Of a stretch of DNA of 64,000 nucleotides, positions 11,785-22,200 are shown piece after piece (the stretch's first letter is position 1; each line of letters starts with the position of its first letter). The notes beneath the pieces were generated by a model. It was given only the letters and a program-made list of their open reading frames with translations. It made no database searches and was not told the DNA's origin. The translations under genes and the position numbers were made by a program. The DNA is from Tachypleus tridentatus (taxonomy: Eukaryota; Arthropoda; Merostomata; Xiphosura; Limulidae): the NCBI RefSeq assembly GCF_004210375.1, contig NC_134837.1:169115310-169179309 (forward strand). Reading direction: 5' to 3'.

Positions 11785-12404
11785 ATATATATACTTTTAT
11801 GTGACAGCAAATCACATTAATAATGATAATAATTTGTAAAAATATTTTTAGAGGCCCTAGATGGGTTTCCACAAAGAAGATGATAGTATCTCTGTCACAT
11901 TCCTTTTATGCTCAAATGACTATGATTAGGTCATGTATTGATCAAACAGTATCGTAGAGCACACAAAGTGTGCAGTCAAGTACAAGCACTGAAGGCCATT
12001 ATGGTGTCACATGCATTATTGTTAACGTCTGAAAATGATGGCATTAGCTGTATTTGCAGCGTGACATTCAGTGCTGGCGCCAACACGTGTGCAGCCAAGA
12101 AGAAAAATCGGTCTATGCAGGATAAATAATTGTTAGGTTTCCTCTTCAGAGAATATTCCTGGATATTACTCGTACTCCCTTCCGATATAGAGTGGTAAAT
12201 TCATTGATGTGCACCGGCCATTATTGTTTGCTTTACTAAATTAGCCGAGACAATCTAGTGCAGTCCATTACTGTTATATTGGAAGAACAATGGATAGATA
12301 GTTTAGATTTAAGTTCATAATGCAACTAATTTCACTATCATGCTATTTTCTAAGTTGAGCACAATGGTAGGTAAAGGAGGCATAAAAACATATAATTCAA
12401 TCTA

Positions 12405-12775
12405 TCACTCCAAGTCCAGTGGCTTGCCATAATGAGTGTTACAGGCTAATAAGCAAAGTTTTCCAATCCCACTTAAACTAAAAGAAACAAAGACATGGCA
12501 TGCTGACCACTTTTCAACATATGCACTTCCTTGTGTGACATGTATTTGACTATAAACAACTAGGACAGCTGTTTTGCAACTCTTGATTTGCAAATTGCTG
12601 AGTAATTTTCCATCACAAGATGGTGTCCAACATTGAGCGAAAATAATTCAATCTTTCTGAGCAGTGATAGGTCATCCAAATAGACTGCAGATTGTTCAGT
12701 AAAAATTTTCTCATGTGCAGTTAACTGTGTATAGCATGTACGTGCAGTGAGAGAATTGTATTTTAAAAAGTACAC
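12405..12775 (-). pseudogene. Unidentified possible coding remnant
   Basis: Two open minus-strand frames, 12560-12775 and 12405-12593, abut with a frame change. They have a protein-like composition (LTAHEKIFTEQSAVYLDDLS, LLRKIELFSLNVGHHLVMEN) rather than the Ile/Tyr/Lys mix of AT-rich noise. I do not recognise the family. It may be a decayed retrocopy, a transposase piece, or chance. Confidence 0.22.
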
Positions 12776-12898
12776 AAGGTGGATTGGCTGACTGTGAGAT
12801 TCTGTGGAATAGGTTTTACTGCGTGTAATTATTGTTTTGTGATACCATCTAATAAGAGAAGTTTCTTGTTTGTTCTTTTAGAGAAATGCCACACTGTT

Positions 12899-12976
12899 GT
12901 GTCTTCCGTGGAGACTCAAACCCTAAATTTTAGTGTTGTTAGTCCGTTAATTTACCACTGTCCCAATGGACTGTAA
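12899..12976 (-). mobile_element. SINE-B/C head fragment
   Basis: On the plus strand, actcaaaccctaaattttag followed by tgttgttagtccgttaattt matches the antisense tRNA-like head of the short SINE family (compare 57640-57700). The tail is missing. Confidence 0.5.
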
Positions 12977-13616
12977 CTGGTAGATTTTCTAACAGCAAAC
13001 GCATCTGCTGTGGATAATTGTATCAAGCTGAGATTGCCTTGAGAATGTACTGATATACAAAATAATAACAGAACGAATAGTAATTCTGGTAGCAAATAAC
13101 ATCATTCCTACAAGTTTCACTTTAGCTAAATTCTGCCTGTGATGATTTATTTCATTTACCTATAGTAAAGTGTTACTGAACCATAGATTTAATGCATAGT
13201 TAAGGAAGTAAGCAGAATTTGTGACTATAGCAATGGTGCATCAACTCGAGACAGCTTGTTGAAACCTACTAATATATGAAATAATGTATAAATATTTGAA
13301 ATAAATATGAATAATCGTATATGTTTTTGCATGTATATATATGTATCTGTGGGTGATGCATTGCATACGTATATAGAGCCTTATATACAGTCATTTGTGA
13401 CTATTGTATCGCATAACATGAATTAATTAATAACGTAACCAGTAGGCAACATTTTTAAAAAGCACAGAAAATTTGATACAAATGTCAAGACTTCGAATTG
13501 TAAAGCTAACCGTGTTTAAAAGCTTATAAGTAATAACGGATCTGTTATCTCTATTGATGCGAGTAACAGAATATTTCAGTTTAGAAATTGAAACATTTAT
13601 CAGGTGGTGAATTTTT

Positions 13617-13903
13617 GTTTGTTGGTTGGTTGATTTTTTGAACTTCGCACAAAGCTACTCGAGGGCTATCTATGCTAGCCGTCCCTAATTTAGCAGTGTA
13701 AGACTAGAGGGAAGGCAGCTAGTCATCACCACCCACCGCCAACTTTTGGGCTACTCTTTTACCAACGAATAGTGGGATTGACCGTAACACTATAACGCCC
13801 TCACGGCTGAAAGGGCGAGCATGTTTGGCGCTAAGGGGATACGAACCCGCGACCCTCGAATTACGAGTCGCACGCCTTAACACGCTTGGCCATTCCGGGT
13901 CCA
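13617..13903 (-). mobile_element. SINE-A copy with 11-bp target-site duplication
   Basis: Full length, from the antisense tail (gaacttcgcacaaagctact) to the head ending at ggacccggaatggc (minus strand). The duplication ggtgaattttt lies at 13606-13616 and 13904-13914. Confidence 0.92.
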
Positions 13904-13967
13904 GGTGAATTTTTAGGAAGAGGTTAGAATAATAGATAGACTCTTATGCCATAGTTGTCGGATCCGT

Positions 13968-14215
13968 GTTTGTTTACTGTTAAGCACAAAGAATTATCTG
14001 TGCTCTGATAACAAAGGGTGTCGAAATCCGGTTTCTAGCTTTGTAAGTCGGTAGAGGGGACAGTTAAGCAATAAAATAAAATTTTTATTGTAATAAATTA
14101 ATGCTTTCATTTGATTGTAGTAAGACGCAAAGATACAAATGGCCGGTCTGTGTTATACTCGGTATGATTACGGAAACCTGGGTTTTACAGTGAAACCACT
14201 GAGGGGAGAACCTGT
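13968..14215 (-). repeat. SINE-C copy plus repeat shared with 8.1 kb
   Basis: At 13968-14062 is a minus-strand SINE-C (gttaagcacaaagaattatctgtg... in plus orientation). It is followed at 14063-14215 by the same dispersed repeat seen at 8120-8270, which ends in another decayed SINE-C-like head. The nesting order is unclear. Confidence 0.5.
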
Positions 14216-15316
14216 GTTTTACCCTTAAATTAGTTTGAACTAAAGTGTGAGTAGTTAAGATAAAATTATCTGTAGAAAAAAAATAACAGAAGTAATTGAC
14301 CTTACAATTGTACTCTTATTGCAGCAAATATTTTATTTGATCGTATTGTAATGTTATTGATAGCACAGGTTGAAATACTTGAAAATAACATAGGTTTATG
14401 GGTTTTTCTTAACAATATTTCTGTACAAGGCCAGTACAGTTATTTTGATTTTATAGAGCAATGTAAAACTGAGATTTGATTAGTTTGCAGATTTAGAAAA
14501 ATAAATTACCGACTTTGCTTGAAAATAAAAGGGTGGAGAACAGGTATAGTAGAGATATGGAAGATGTATTAGTTAAAGTTTAATTAACTTCTTACTATAT
14601 CTTTACAAGACACAGTGGCATAAGCAGAAGAAAACGATGACCAATTTCTTTCGGACGGAACAAAATCACATCAAAGATTAACACCCAATTAACAGCTAGG
14701 TACCCATCATCCAGCTAGACAAAGTGGATCAAGTTAGATAAAGTGTCTTGCTTAAGGACACAAAAACATGATATGAGCCATTCTCGAACTCGCTAACATT
14801 CAAAGTTCAAAGGACGAAGCTAGCCTCTCACATGCACTTTTTTCGAAATTTATATATTACTTTTCTTTATTTTAGATGCGGAGTCACTTAAGTAAACAAC
14901 ATGACTTTTATATAATGACAGCGCGTGGCATGAGCAACTTTGTTCTTGTTTAGTATTGAAAGTCAGGTCTTTACTTGCTAAGAAGATTTGGATTTATATT
15001 AAAAAGTAGTTTTTGAATTAGACATAAAGGGAATTTTAGCAGTTTAAGTAGCTTCTTTCACAAAGAGACTCTCATAGACTCAAAAGTTTAATGTTGGCTT
15101 TTGATTGAGTTTAATTTTCTTATTTGAATTTGGCTTAAAGAAAGGGCCACTCTAGACTAGTGAAGGAAAAGTTAAATATTCTTTTAGCTGTCTCTCTTTA
15201 CCTCAACACATCCACAAAGGCACTTGACGTTGCTTTGTTATTTTACTTTCTTTGTTCTTGCCTAAATAAATATTGATTTTTGGTAAATTTTATTATCATT
15301 GTTTATTTATTAACAG
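14216..15316. other. Non-coding stretch, one possible dispersed repeat
   Basis: Around 14585-14840 the text agtgtcttgcttaaggacac followed by ctcgaactcgctaac looks like the head of a marine tRNA-derived repeat, but no second copy is in the window. Nothing else was recognised. Confidence 0.3.
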
Positions 15317-15537
15317 ACGTTATCAGGATCCAGAAAGTAAATGAGCCCCTATTCAGTAATTGTCATATCCACAGAATCTATGGTTTAAAGGAACCAACAC
15401 TTGCCCTGCAGGAAATTTATGAACAGAAATATATCACAAAAGATAACAAAATTGATTCGCGCTCACTAGCCCCATGGGTAAGGACAAAAACGCGTAATAT
15501 AAACAATGATTATAGTAAGACTAACATGAAATCTTAG
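15317..15537 (+). CDS. Unidentified candidate exon (terminal or internal)
   Basis: A good acceptor (tttatttattaacag) opens a frame with clearly protein-like composition: FSNCHIHRIYGLKEPTLALQ, then EIYEQKYITKDNKIDSRSLA. It either ends with TAG at 15535-15537, with AATAAA about 15 bases further, or is spliced out at a GTAAGG donor at 15475 directly after ...SLAPW. The first codon needs one base from an upstream exon that I cannot find. I do not recognise the family. It lies between the MTUS-like and SPIN90-like genes on the same strand and could be the end of another gene or a processed fragment. Confidence 0.4.
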
Positions 15538-15591
15538 GCGTAGTTGTCAGACAATAAATAATTCATTATTGTAATCTACGACGATGGTTTA

Positions 15592-15608
15592 ATATATATA
15601 TATATATA
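15592..15608. repeat. (TA)n microsatellite
   Basis: About eight TA units. Confidence 0.9.
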
Positions 15609-15609
15609 A

Positions 15610-16390
15610 CATATACTCATTTAAAAGTTTATAAAATCATAGAAAAAATTCTGATTCAATTACTGTCAGACATTGTGTTTCAAAATGTGGACCCACATAT
15701 AATTTTCCGTTTTCAGACCGAATTTATAACTGTGGTTTCTATATAACTTAGATACATTCTACATAGTAACTTTTCTCCATCAAATATCTTTCTGCTTTTA
15801 AAGTAGTTTCTCTAATTGGTGGATAAATAATAAACAAAAATATAAATTAAGAAGAATTAACTGTAAATGTATTGTCTTGCAGCCTTTAGATTGACAAAAC
15901 TTACTTAATGCGAAACTGTAATATGGATTTTCACACGTAGATTCTTCTTGGTTATTTGTTGATAAAAGTATATTCTGAATATATCATGCAAGACAAACAT
16001 GAAAAGACAGGGATTAAATTAAGACAATATTATATTATAAACTACTTAGTTCAATGTGTTTTACTAGAATTTATATTAATGTAATAAAGAAATAAGGCCA
16101 AGAGTAAAAATAGGTTTTAAATAATTTATATGTAAATATTTTAAGCCTATTTAAGCAATAATTACAGATAAAAGTAAACATCTATATTGCCCTTTAAAAG
16201 CGAATAACGTTAAAAATATTTAATTATAAAGGTATATGCGTAACTTTTTTGTTGTTGATAAACAAGTTTAAATACACAACCATAGTGTATGTCACTTAGA
16301 TGATGCTATTATTGATGCAATCATTTATATATAGATTTGTCTGTGTATTGTAATAGGTTTACTGTTGTACATTTATTTTAATGCCTGCGC
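15610..16390. other. AT-rich sequence, nothing recognised
   Basis: No open frame longer than noise, no repeat shared with the rest of the window and no splice-flanked exon was seen. Confidence 0.4.
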
Positions 16391-16401
16391 TTGTTTCTGT
16401 A

Positions 16402-16662
16402 GGCCTGGCATGGCCGAGCGCGTAAGGCGTGCGACTCGTAATCCGAGGGTCGCAGGTTCGCGCCCGCGTCGCGCTAAACATGCTCGCCCTCCCAGCCGTG
16501 GGGGTGTATAATGTTACGGTCAATCCCACTATTCGTTGGTAAAAGAGTAGCCCAAGAGTTGGCGGTGGGTGGTGATGACTAGTTGTCTTACACCCCTAAA
16601 TTAGGGACGGCTAGCACAGATAGCCCTCGAGTAGCTTTGTGCGAAATTCCAAAACAAACAAA
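16402..16662 (+). mobile_element. SINE-A copy, variant head, 11-bp target-site duplication
   Basis: The head reads ggcctggcatggccgagcgc, then gtaaggcgtgcgactcgtaa and a B box ggttcgcgccc. The body is complete apart from a short gap and the tail ends attccaaaacaaaca. The duplication ttgtttctgta is at 16391-16401 and 16663-16673. The gcgtaaggcgtgcgactcg variant marks a subfamily also seen at 13617 and 17768. Confidence 0.93.
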
Positions 16663-16690
16663 TTGTTTCTGTATAATTTTCTTTTTTTCA

Positions 16691-17682
16691 TGTAACGTAT
16701 ATTGTTAAATGTGCATTGCGCAAATCCCGCCTGTCGTCGCAATTTTGTACAACCTTCTTAAGCGTTAGAATCAACAATGTACTAGGTGTGTATGTAATAC
16801 TAATGATTTTACAATATCGTTGCAAGCGACCTTTGGTTAATGTTCTAGAATCTCACGTGATTGGTATTTAAAAAACCGACGTGCCGAGAGACAAATAGAT
16901 TATTATTATTGGACAGCTACAGTCAGTACGTTACAGGCCTAGGATTCTATGGTTGTGATTAACGCCTATTAATTGGAAAACTACAGAATTGGACCCGGAA
17001 CGTTTATATAATTCGAACATCACAAACTGTTCAACATCAGTGAATAATTTTGGATGTTAGTATTTCTACGACGTTTGGTTTGTTTTGAATTTCGCGAAAA
17101 GCTAAACGAGGGCTATTTGCGCCAGCTGTCACTAATGAAAAACTAGAAGGAAGGCAGCTAGTCATCACCACCCACCGCCAACCTTTGAATAGTGGGATTA
17201 ACCGTCACATTATAACGCCTCCACGAGCATGTTGGGTGTGACGGGGATTCGAACCGCGCCCCATAGGATCATGAATCGAGTGTTTTAACCACCTGACCTA
17301 TTTCTATCACGGCATTAGATACTGTCATAGTTGAAAGTGTACGAATGCTCCAAGCTAGCTAGCCGTCAAAAGAAGTGTACAGGTGTACCAACAAAGAATT
17401 AATTTATTCTGGTGAACTTCGATAAGGATTCAGTTCTAAACCAGATAGAAGACTCAGTGTACTTTGTAAAACTCTTACATAAACCATTGTTCGTAATAAT
17501 TATTAGTAATAGTCGTTATTATAAAGTGTATTATTTTTTGTTTGCATATTAAAATACATTTGTACTAAAAAAGAAATTGTGTGTATCAATTTTCTTGGTA
17601 GATATCATAAATTTGATACACATTAACAGTTAATTAATTTCGAAATTCAAATTTCCGGTTATTTGAAATATTAATACGTAAC
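16691..17682. mobile_element. Solo-LTR-like fossil, copy 2, interrupted by a SINE
   Basis: Begins TGTAACGTATATTG and ends near ATACGTAACG, with the same internal blocks and order as 10988-11784. A SINE-A copy is inserted at 17074-17298; without it the repeat is about 750 bp, close to copy 1. No coding part is present. Confidence 0.5.
17074..17298 (-). mobile_element. SINE-A copy nested in the solo LTR
   Basis: Antisense tail gaatttcgcgaaaagctaaa and a head ending near taggtcaggtgg (minus strand). The imperfect 13-bp duplication tatttctacgacg / tatttctatcacg flanks it at 17061-17073 and 17299-17311, giving the insertion order LTR first, SINE second. Confidence 0.88.
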
Positions 17683-17767
17683 GTCCATAACTTAGTAAAT
17701 CGGAGATCCGTCTGAAATAAATTATAATACGTAATAATATAAAAAGTTAATAAAACTGTCTAATTTG

Positions 17768-18019
17768 TTTGTTTGTTTTGGAATTTCGCACAAAGCTACT
17801 CGAGGGCTATCTGTGCTAGCCGTCCCTAATTCAGCAGTGTAAGGCTAGAGGGAAGGCAGCTAGTCATCACCACCCACCGTCAACTCTTGGGCTACTCTTT
17901 TACCAACGAATAGTGGGATTGACCGTCACATTATAACGCCCCCACGGCTGAAAGGGCGAGCATGTTTGGCGCGACCGAGATGCGAACCCGCGACCCTCAG
18001 ATTACGAGTCGCACGCCTT
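17768..18019 (-). mobile_element. 5'-truncated SINE-A with 12-bp target-site duplication
   Basis: The copy lacks the first part of the tRNA-like head and stops at aaggcgtgcgactcg (minus strand). The exact duplication ctgtctaatttg lies at 17756-17767 and 18020-18031, so the truncation happened at insertion, as expected for target-primed reverse transcription. Confidence 0.93.
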
Positions 18020-18031
18020 CTGTCTAATTTG

Positions 18032-19053
18032 ATACGATGATTAAAAAAAAAGCATACAAAAGACATTGAAACTGATTTTGACCACACGGCACGAATAAAA
18101 ACATTAAAATATGTATATTTTCGGGAATGGAGTTTCAATGAACCTCATTAGCCTAAGTATTTTACAATTTTCCACAGGTAATAGTATATACTACTAAACT
18201 TCAAGGAGTTAAGTTATTTTCAGGCCTAAGTAAACAACTAGTTTATCATCAGTAAAATAGTTACTTTTTATGACTAACGATTTATTAGGCTGGTTGTATC
18301 AATGGAAGCAGATCGGGTCTGTACTTGCTAAATTCCACTTACTTATCTTACATTCTCATTTTCTAGACACACACAAATTAAAATACAAAAAAAATAAAGG
18401 ATGAATATTTACTATTAAATTTAAATTGTTTATTTTACCTTACGCTTGAAACGCTTTAAATCAAATCTAGCTTTGAATTTTTCAGAATGTATTTTATATT
18501 ATTTGTTAAACGCTACGTAAACATTGTTTGCATATTACTACGATTAATACAGTATGTTAAAATAGAATGACGTGCAAATGTTATATTACATTGTCACATT
18601 ACTTGCAAGGTTAAACTGTTAGGCCAAACGTCACAATGACGCTGTTTACTAACATACTCTTACAAAGTTAACATATGAATAATTTAATGAATCTTTTTAT
18701 TATAGACTATTTTAACATATTATTCAAGACAGGTTAAGGGAGTTGATATATTTAATTTTGAACAAGACTCAATATCAAAGCTCTTTTCATTCGTAAATAA
18801 TCACATTACAGATCTAAGATTAACTTTATCCTAAATCTAAAATTAAGCCTGATTGATCTCTTGGCAAAAATATAGACTAGGATCTAATTTTCAAAGTTAT
18901 CTTGTAAACCCATAGAATCACTATTAAACTACCTATTTATTTAATCTTCCTTAAATAATATTATGAAATATATTGGTCTCTTTTGCGACTTTATTTAGAT
19001 GACCCACAAAATTAAAAATTGCTGCATAATAAAATAATTGTTCTAGACCTAAA
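18032..19053. other. Upstream region of the SPIN90-like gene
   Basis: AT-rich, with no repeat recognised. A possible acceptor, ttgttctag, ends eight bases before the first ATG of the gene. The true first exon may therefore be a non-coding 5'UTR exon further upstream, with its promoter outside what I can place. Confidence 0.35.
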
Positions 19054-19260
19054 ATGGCTAGGCCTAATATCATGCTGAGGGCGAGAATGAATCATCTTGC
19101 CTTACATGAAGAATGTTTAAGGTGCACACGAGGAGAAAGGTTCGTTATTTTAGACAAGTCACTAGGAGTACCAAATTGGTTTTTTGTGGTGAATAAGTAT
19201 GGTGACGTTGGTTATATTCCATCTTCCGTGGTTGCTTTCCTTAAAGGCCTGACCCCAGAG
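19054..19260 (+). CDS. NCKIPSD-like: SPIN90-like exon 1: SH3 domain
   Basis: The exon ends at a strong donor (gtgagt) in phase 0 after LKGLTPE. I took the first ATG; a second ATG at 19072 (MLRARMNHLALHEE) aligns better with the start of the vertebrate protein (MYRALYAF) and could be the real one. The SH3 keeps the aromatic pair region as NWFFVV and the GYIPSSVV strand, but the usual ALYDY motif is altered (RMNHLALHE), so its Pro-rich ligand preference may differ. Confidence 0.8.
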
Positions 19261-22200
19261 GTGAGTTCAACTCTTCTAAGTTTGAATGAGAGACAAAACG
19301 TAAAAGTACTGGTTTCACCAACCTATAAAGTAAAAAATTGTGCAAAATATTTTATCATTCAGATATAAATAGCATAATAAATTAAAGCTTTAATTCATAT
19401 TTCTATTATTTTCCATAAATAATAAATATTATTTTTTCTTTCTTAAATTCATTGTTTAGATTTAAAGCATCATTAAGTTAACTATAGTTCAGGTTATTTT
19501 TGCTCAACGAATAAGAGGACAAAGGATGATATATAACAATAAAGGCAAAAGATGATTAAATTAAACTCTTTTCCTTTCACATTTTACCTATACAATTAAT
19601 TATATATTGAAAAATGTTATTTGATTTTGTGTAAAGCGCCAGCTTTACGAGTGCTTTCATTCTAAGTCTATTTTGATACTTTAAAGTCATATATTAATTT
19701 ATTTTAGACCAGTAACATGCCATAATCAAGGGATGATGTCTATTGTTGCTGATTATTTATGTGGCCTCTAGTCCTTTGAGGCTTTAGTGACAAAAATATA
19801 ACAGTTTTTTCTAGCACTTTGTGATAAAGGTAATGAGGAGATAAACTGTAACAAACCACAGTATTATTTACAGTGTACTTTATTGTATTGTTGTAAAGAA
19901 AGAAAAGTCCAAAACACTGAAGTTCATTGATGGGGTTATAGAACGACTACAAGAAGGGGAAGAAGCTAATAATTTCTTAACTGAAGGTAAATCAGCACTT
20001 TTGAGGTGAGACATGTTTTAAAATATAAAATTTTCTATTATGGGCAGAATATGGGGCTCTTAACTCAAAATCAATTCGATATTTGAAAATCAAAATGCTC
20101 TTTTAGTTTTGCGTTTAAACGATAAACAACATTTAAATCATACTTTCAAAATATAACTATACTTAAAAACCTTTACACTATCACTACACAAAACAAACCT
20201 GTTAGGAGATTCGTGCATTTCTTTAATATTTTTGAAATTTTCTACCCACAGGTGTGCGCATACAGTTTGTAACTTATAACCGTTTTGAAATAAAAATAAA
20301 TAAATGTTTTAATAATTTCTTCATATAACTCCTAAAGTCTGTATGAAATCTGCAGTAATTTAAATAAAGAAACCCCGTGCTCAACATTTAAAATAATTAA
20401 AATTGTGTTATTGTCAAAAAAACGCATCCCCAATGTGAAATTTTGGTTTTTAAATTGTATTCTTTGTTGCAAAAATTTCAAGAAATTATTATTTTTGCTT
20501 TTTTAAAAAAAATGAATTTAAAATTTATATAATATATTTCTTTGGCTTGGTGCTTGATATTAGAAAATTAAAGAAAAATATCTCTATGAGCTCTTTATAC
20601 TGAAATAAGAGTATATCATATTTATTTACTCGGTTTTTAGTGTTTTACCGTGTTCAATACTCATTTATCAGTTTTTATTTGTTTTTCAGATTTCACTTAC
20701 TGATTTTATTTTATAATGATTTCATATAATCCTTTCCACATATTGAAAAATGTTTTCTTAATTAGTTACGTTAAATTTGGTTTAACATATTTTACTTCAA
20801 GAATTTTGTTTGAAATAGTAAAAAAATTAAAAATAGCTCAGTGGACAAAAACCATCAACAAGCACAACTTTTCCTATACCTAATTAAATCAATGTTCATA
20901 ACATTTTCTTTCTTTTTTTTTTATATTTGTAAAAGTAGATTCCCCTCAATTAAGTAAAATATTTATTCATTCAGTTGATTTTATTTTTCTCTCAAAACAG
21001 GACGCTATTCAAACAAAGGCTTTTGTTAGTCGTTAATGAATACACCTTTATGATATCTAATAGTAATTGGACTAACACGAAAAAACATATTCAAAACAGA
21101 CATAATCGGGCAACATACACACTAGCTGATTTCTCCCCGTCTATGACGTCACTTGATCTTAATTCCCGCTCTGGAAGAGAATATTTAATGAGAAGATTTT
21201 TTAGTGATTTAAAATATAGCGTAAGAGATGAAAACGTTAAGCTGGAATCACCAATTTATGATAATATAGCTGGTTTTATCTGTGGTCATAACGAAGTCAG
21301 TGAATCATTTGCTAAATCAGACAGTCGTGTTGAAAAAGAACATGCAACGCCCGATGTTCAGAAGAAAACAAATACTGAAATTACTAAATCCTTTTATAAA
21401 AGAGACAGCTATGCTGAGGAGAAACATATAGCGTCTGACTTCCAGAAAAACTCAAATACTGAAATTACTAAATCGTCCGATAAAAAAGACAGCTGTTTTG
21501 AGGAGAAACATACAGCGTCTTACATCCAGAAAAACTCAAATACTGAAATTACTAAATCATTCGATAAAAAAGACAGCTGTGTTGAGGAGAAACATATAGA
21601 ATTTGACATTCAGAAAAAATCAAATGCATATACTTCATTTAACCATATAAACGTCATAAATGGAGAGTCATGGCTTCAACACATTCTTTTGGAAGTTGAT
21701 GATTTTACCAAAAACGATGATTGTATGTATTATGAATGGTTGAAAGGACTAATGAAGTGGCTAAAGGGGTATCCTGTTGAAGAACTAGCAGGTTTAAAGC
21801 AAGAAACAAAATATGAACTTGTTAAAAAACTTCTATTATTTTACTTGAAGGTGAGTACATTAATTTTACAAATTACTAAAAAAAATTATATTATTTTTAT
21901 AAGTGTACCTCCCTCCCCACACACTAATGTATGTATATATACTTGGTATTTTACTCCAGAACTAGAAAGATGAATGTACTGAAAGTGAATAGTTGAGTCC
22001 GTTATATTAAAACAATTTTGAATAAACAAACCAACAATTGGCATGGAAATTACTTGTGGAATAGAACGTATCACAACTATATTTTTAATATTGTTTGACA
22101 CTGTGTAGATAATGTGATGTTACAAAAAATTGGTTGCTTTTTAGAGAGCATGTAACAACTTTTTTCCGTGGTGAGAAAAATGTAGCCTCTTCTAACAGTA

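Larger units (their letters stand above)
11785..13605. other. Non-coding stretch with a SINE-B/C fragment and an unidentified minus-strand ORF remnant
   Basis: Apart from the entries at 12405-12775 and 12899-12976, I see only AT-rich unique sequence. The open frame at 11938-12129 has no recognisable motif. Confidence 0.4.
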
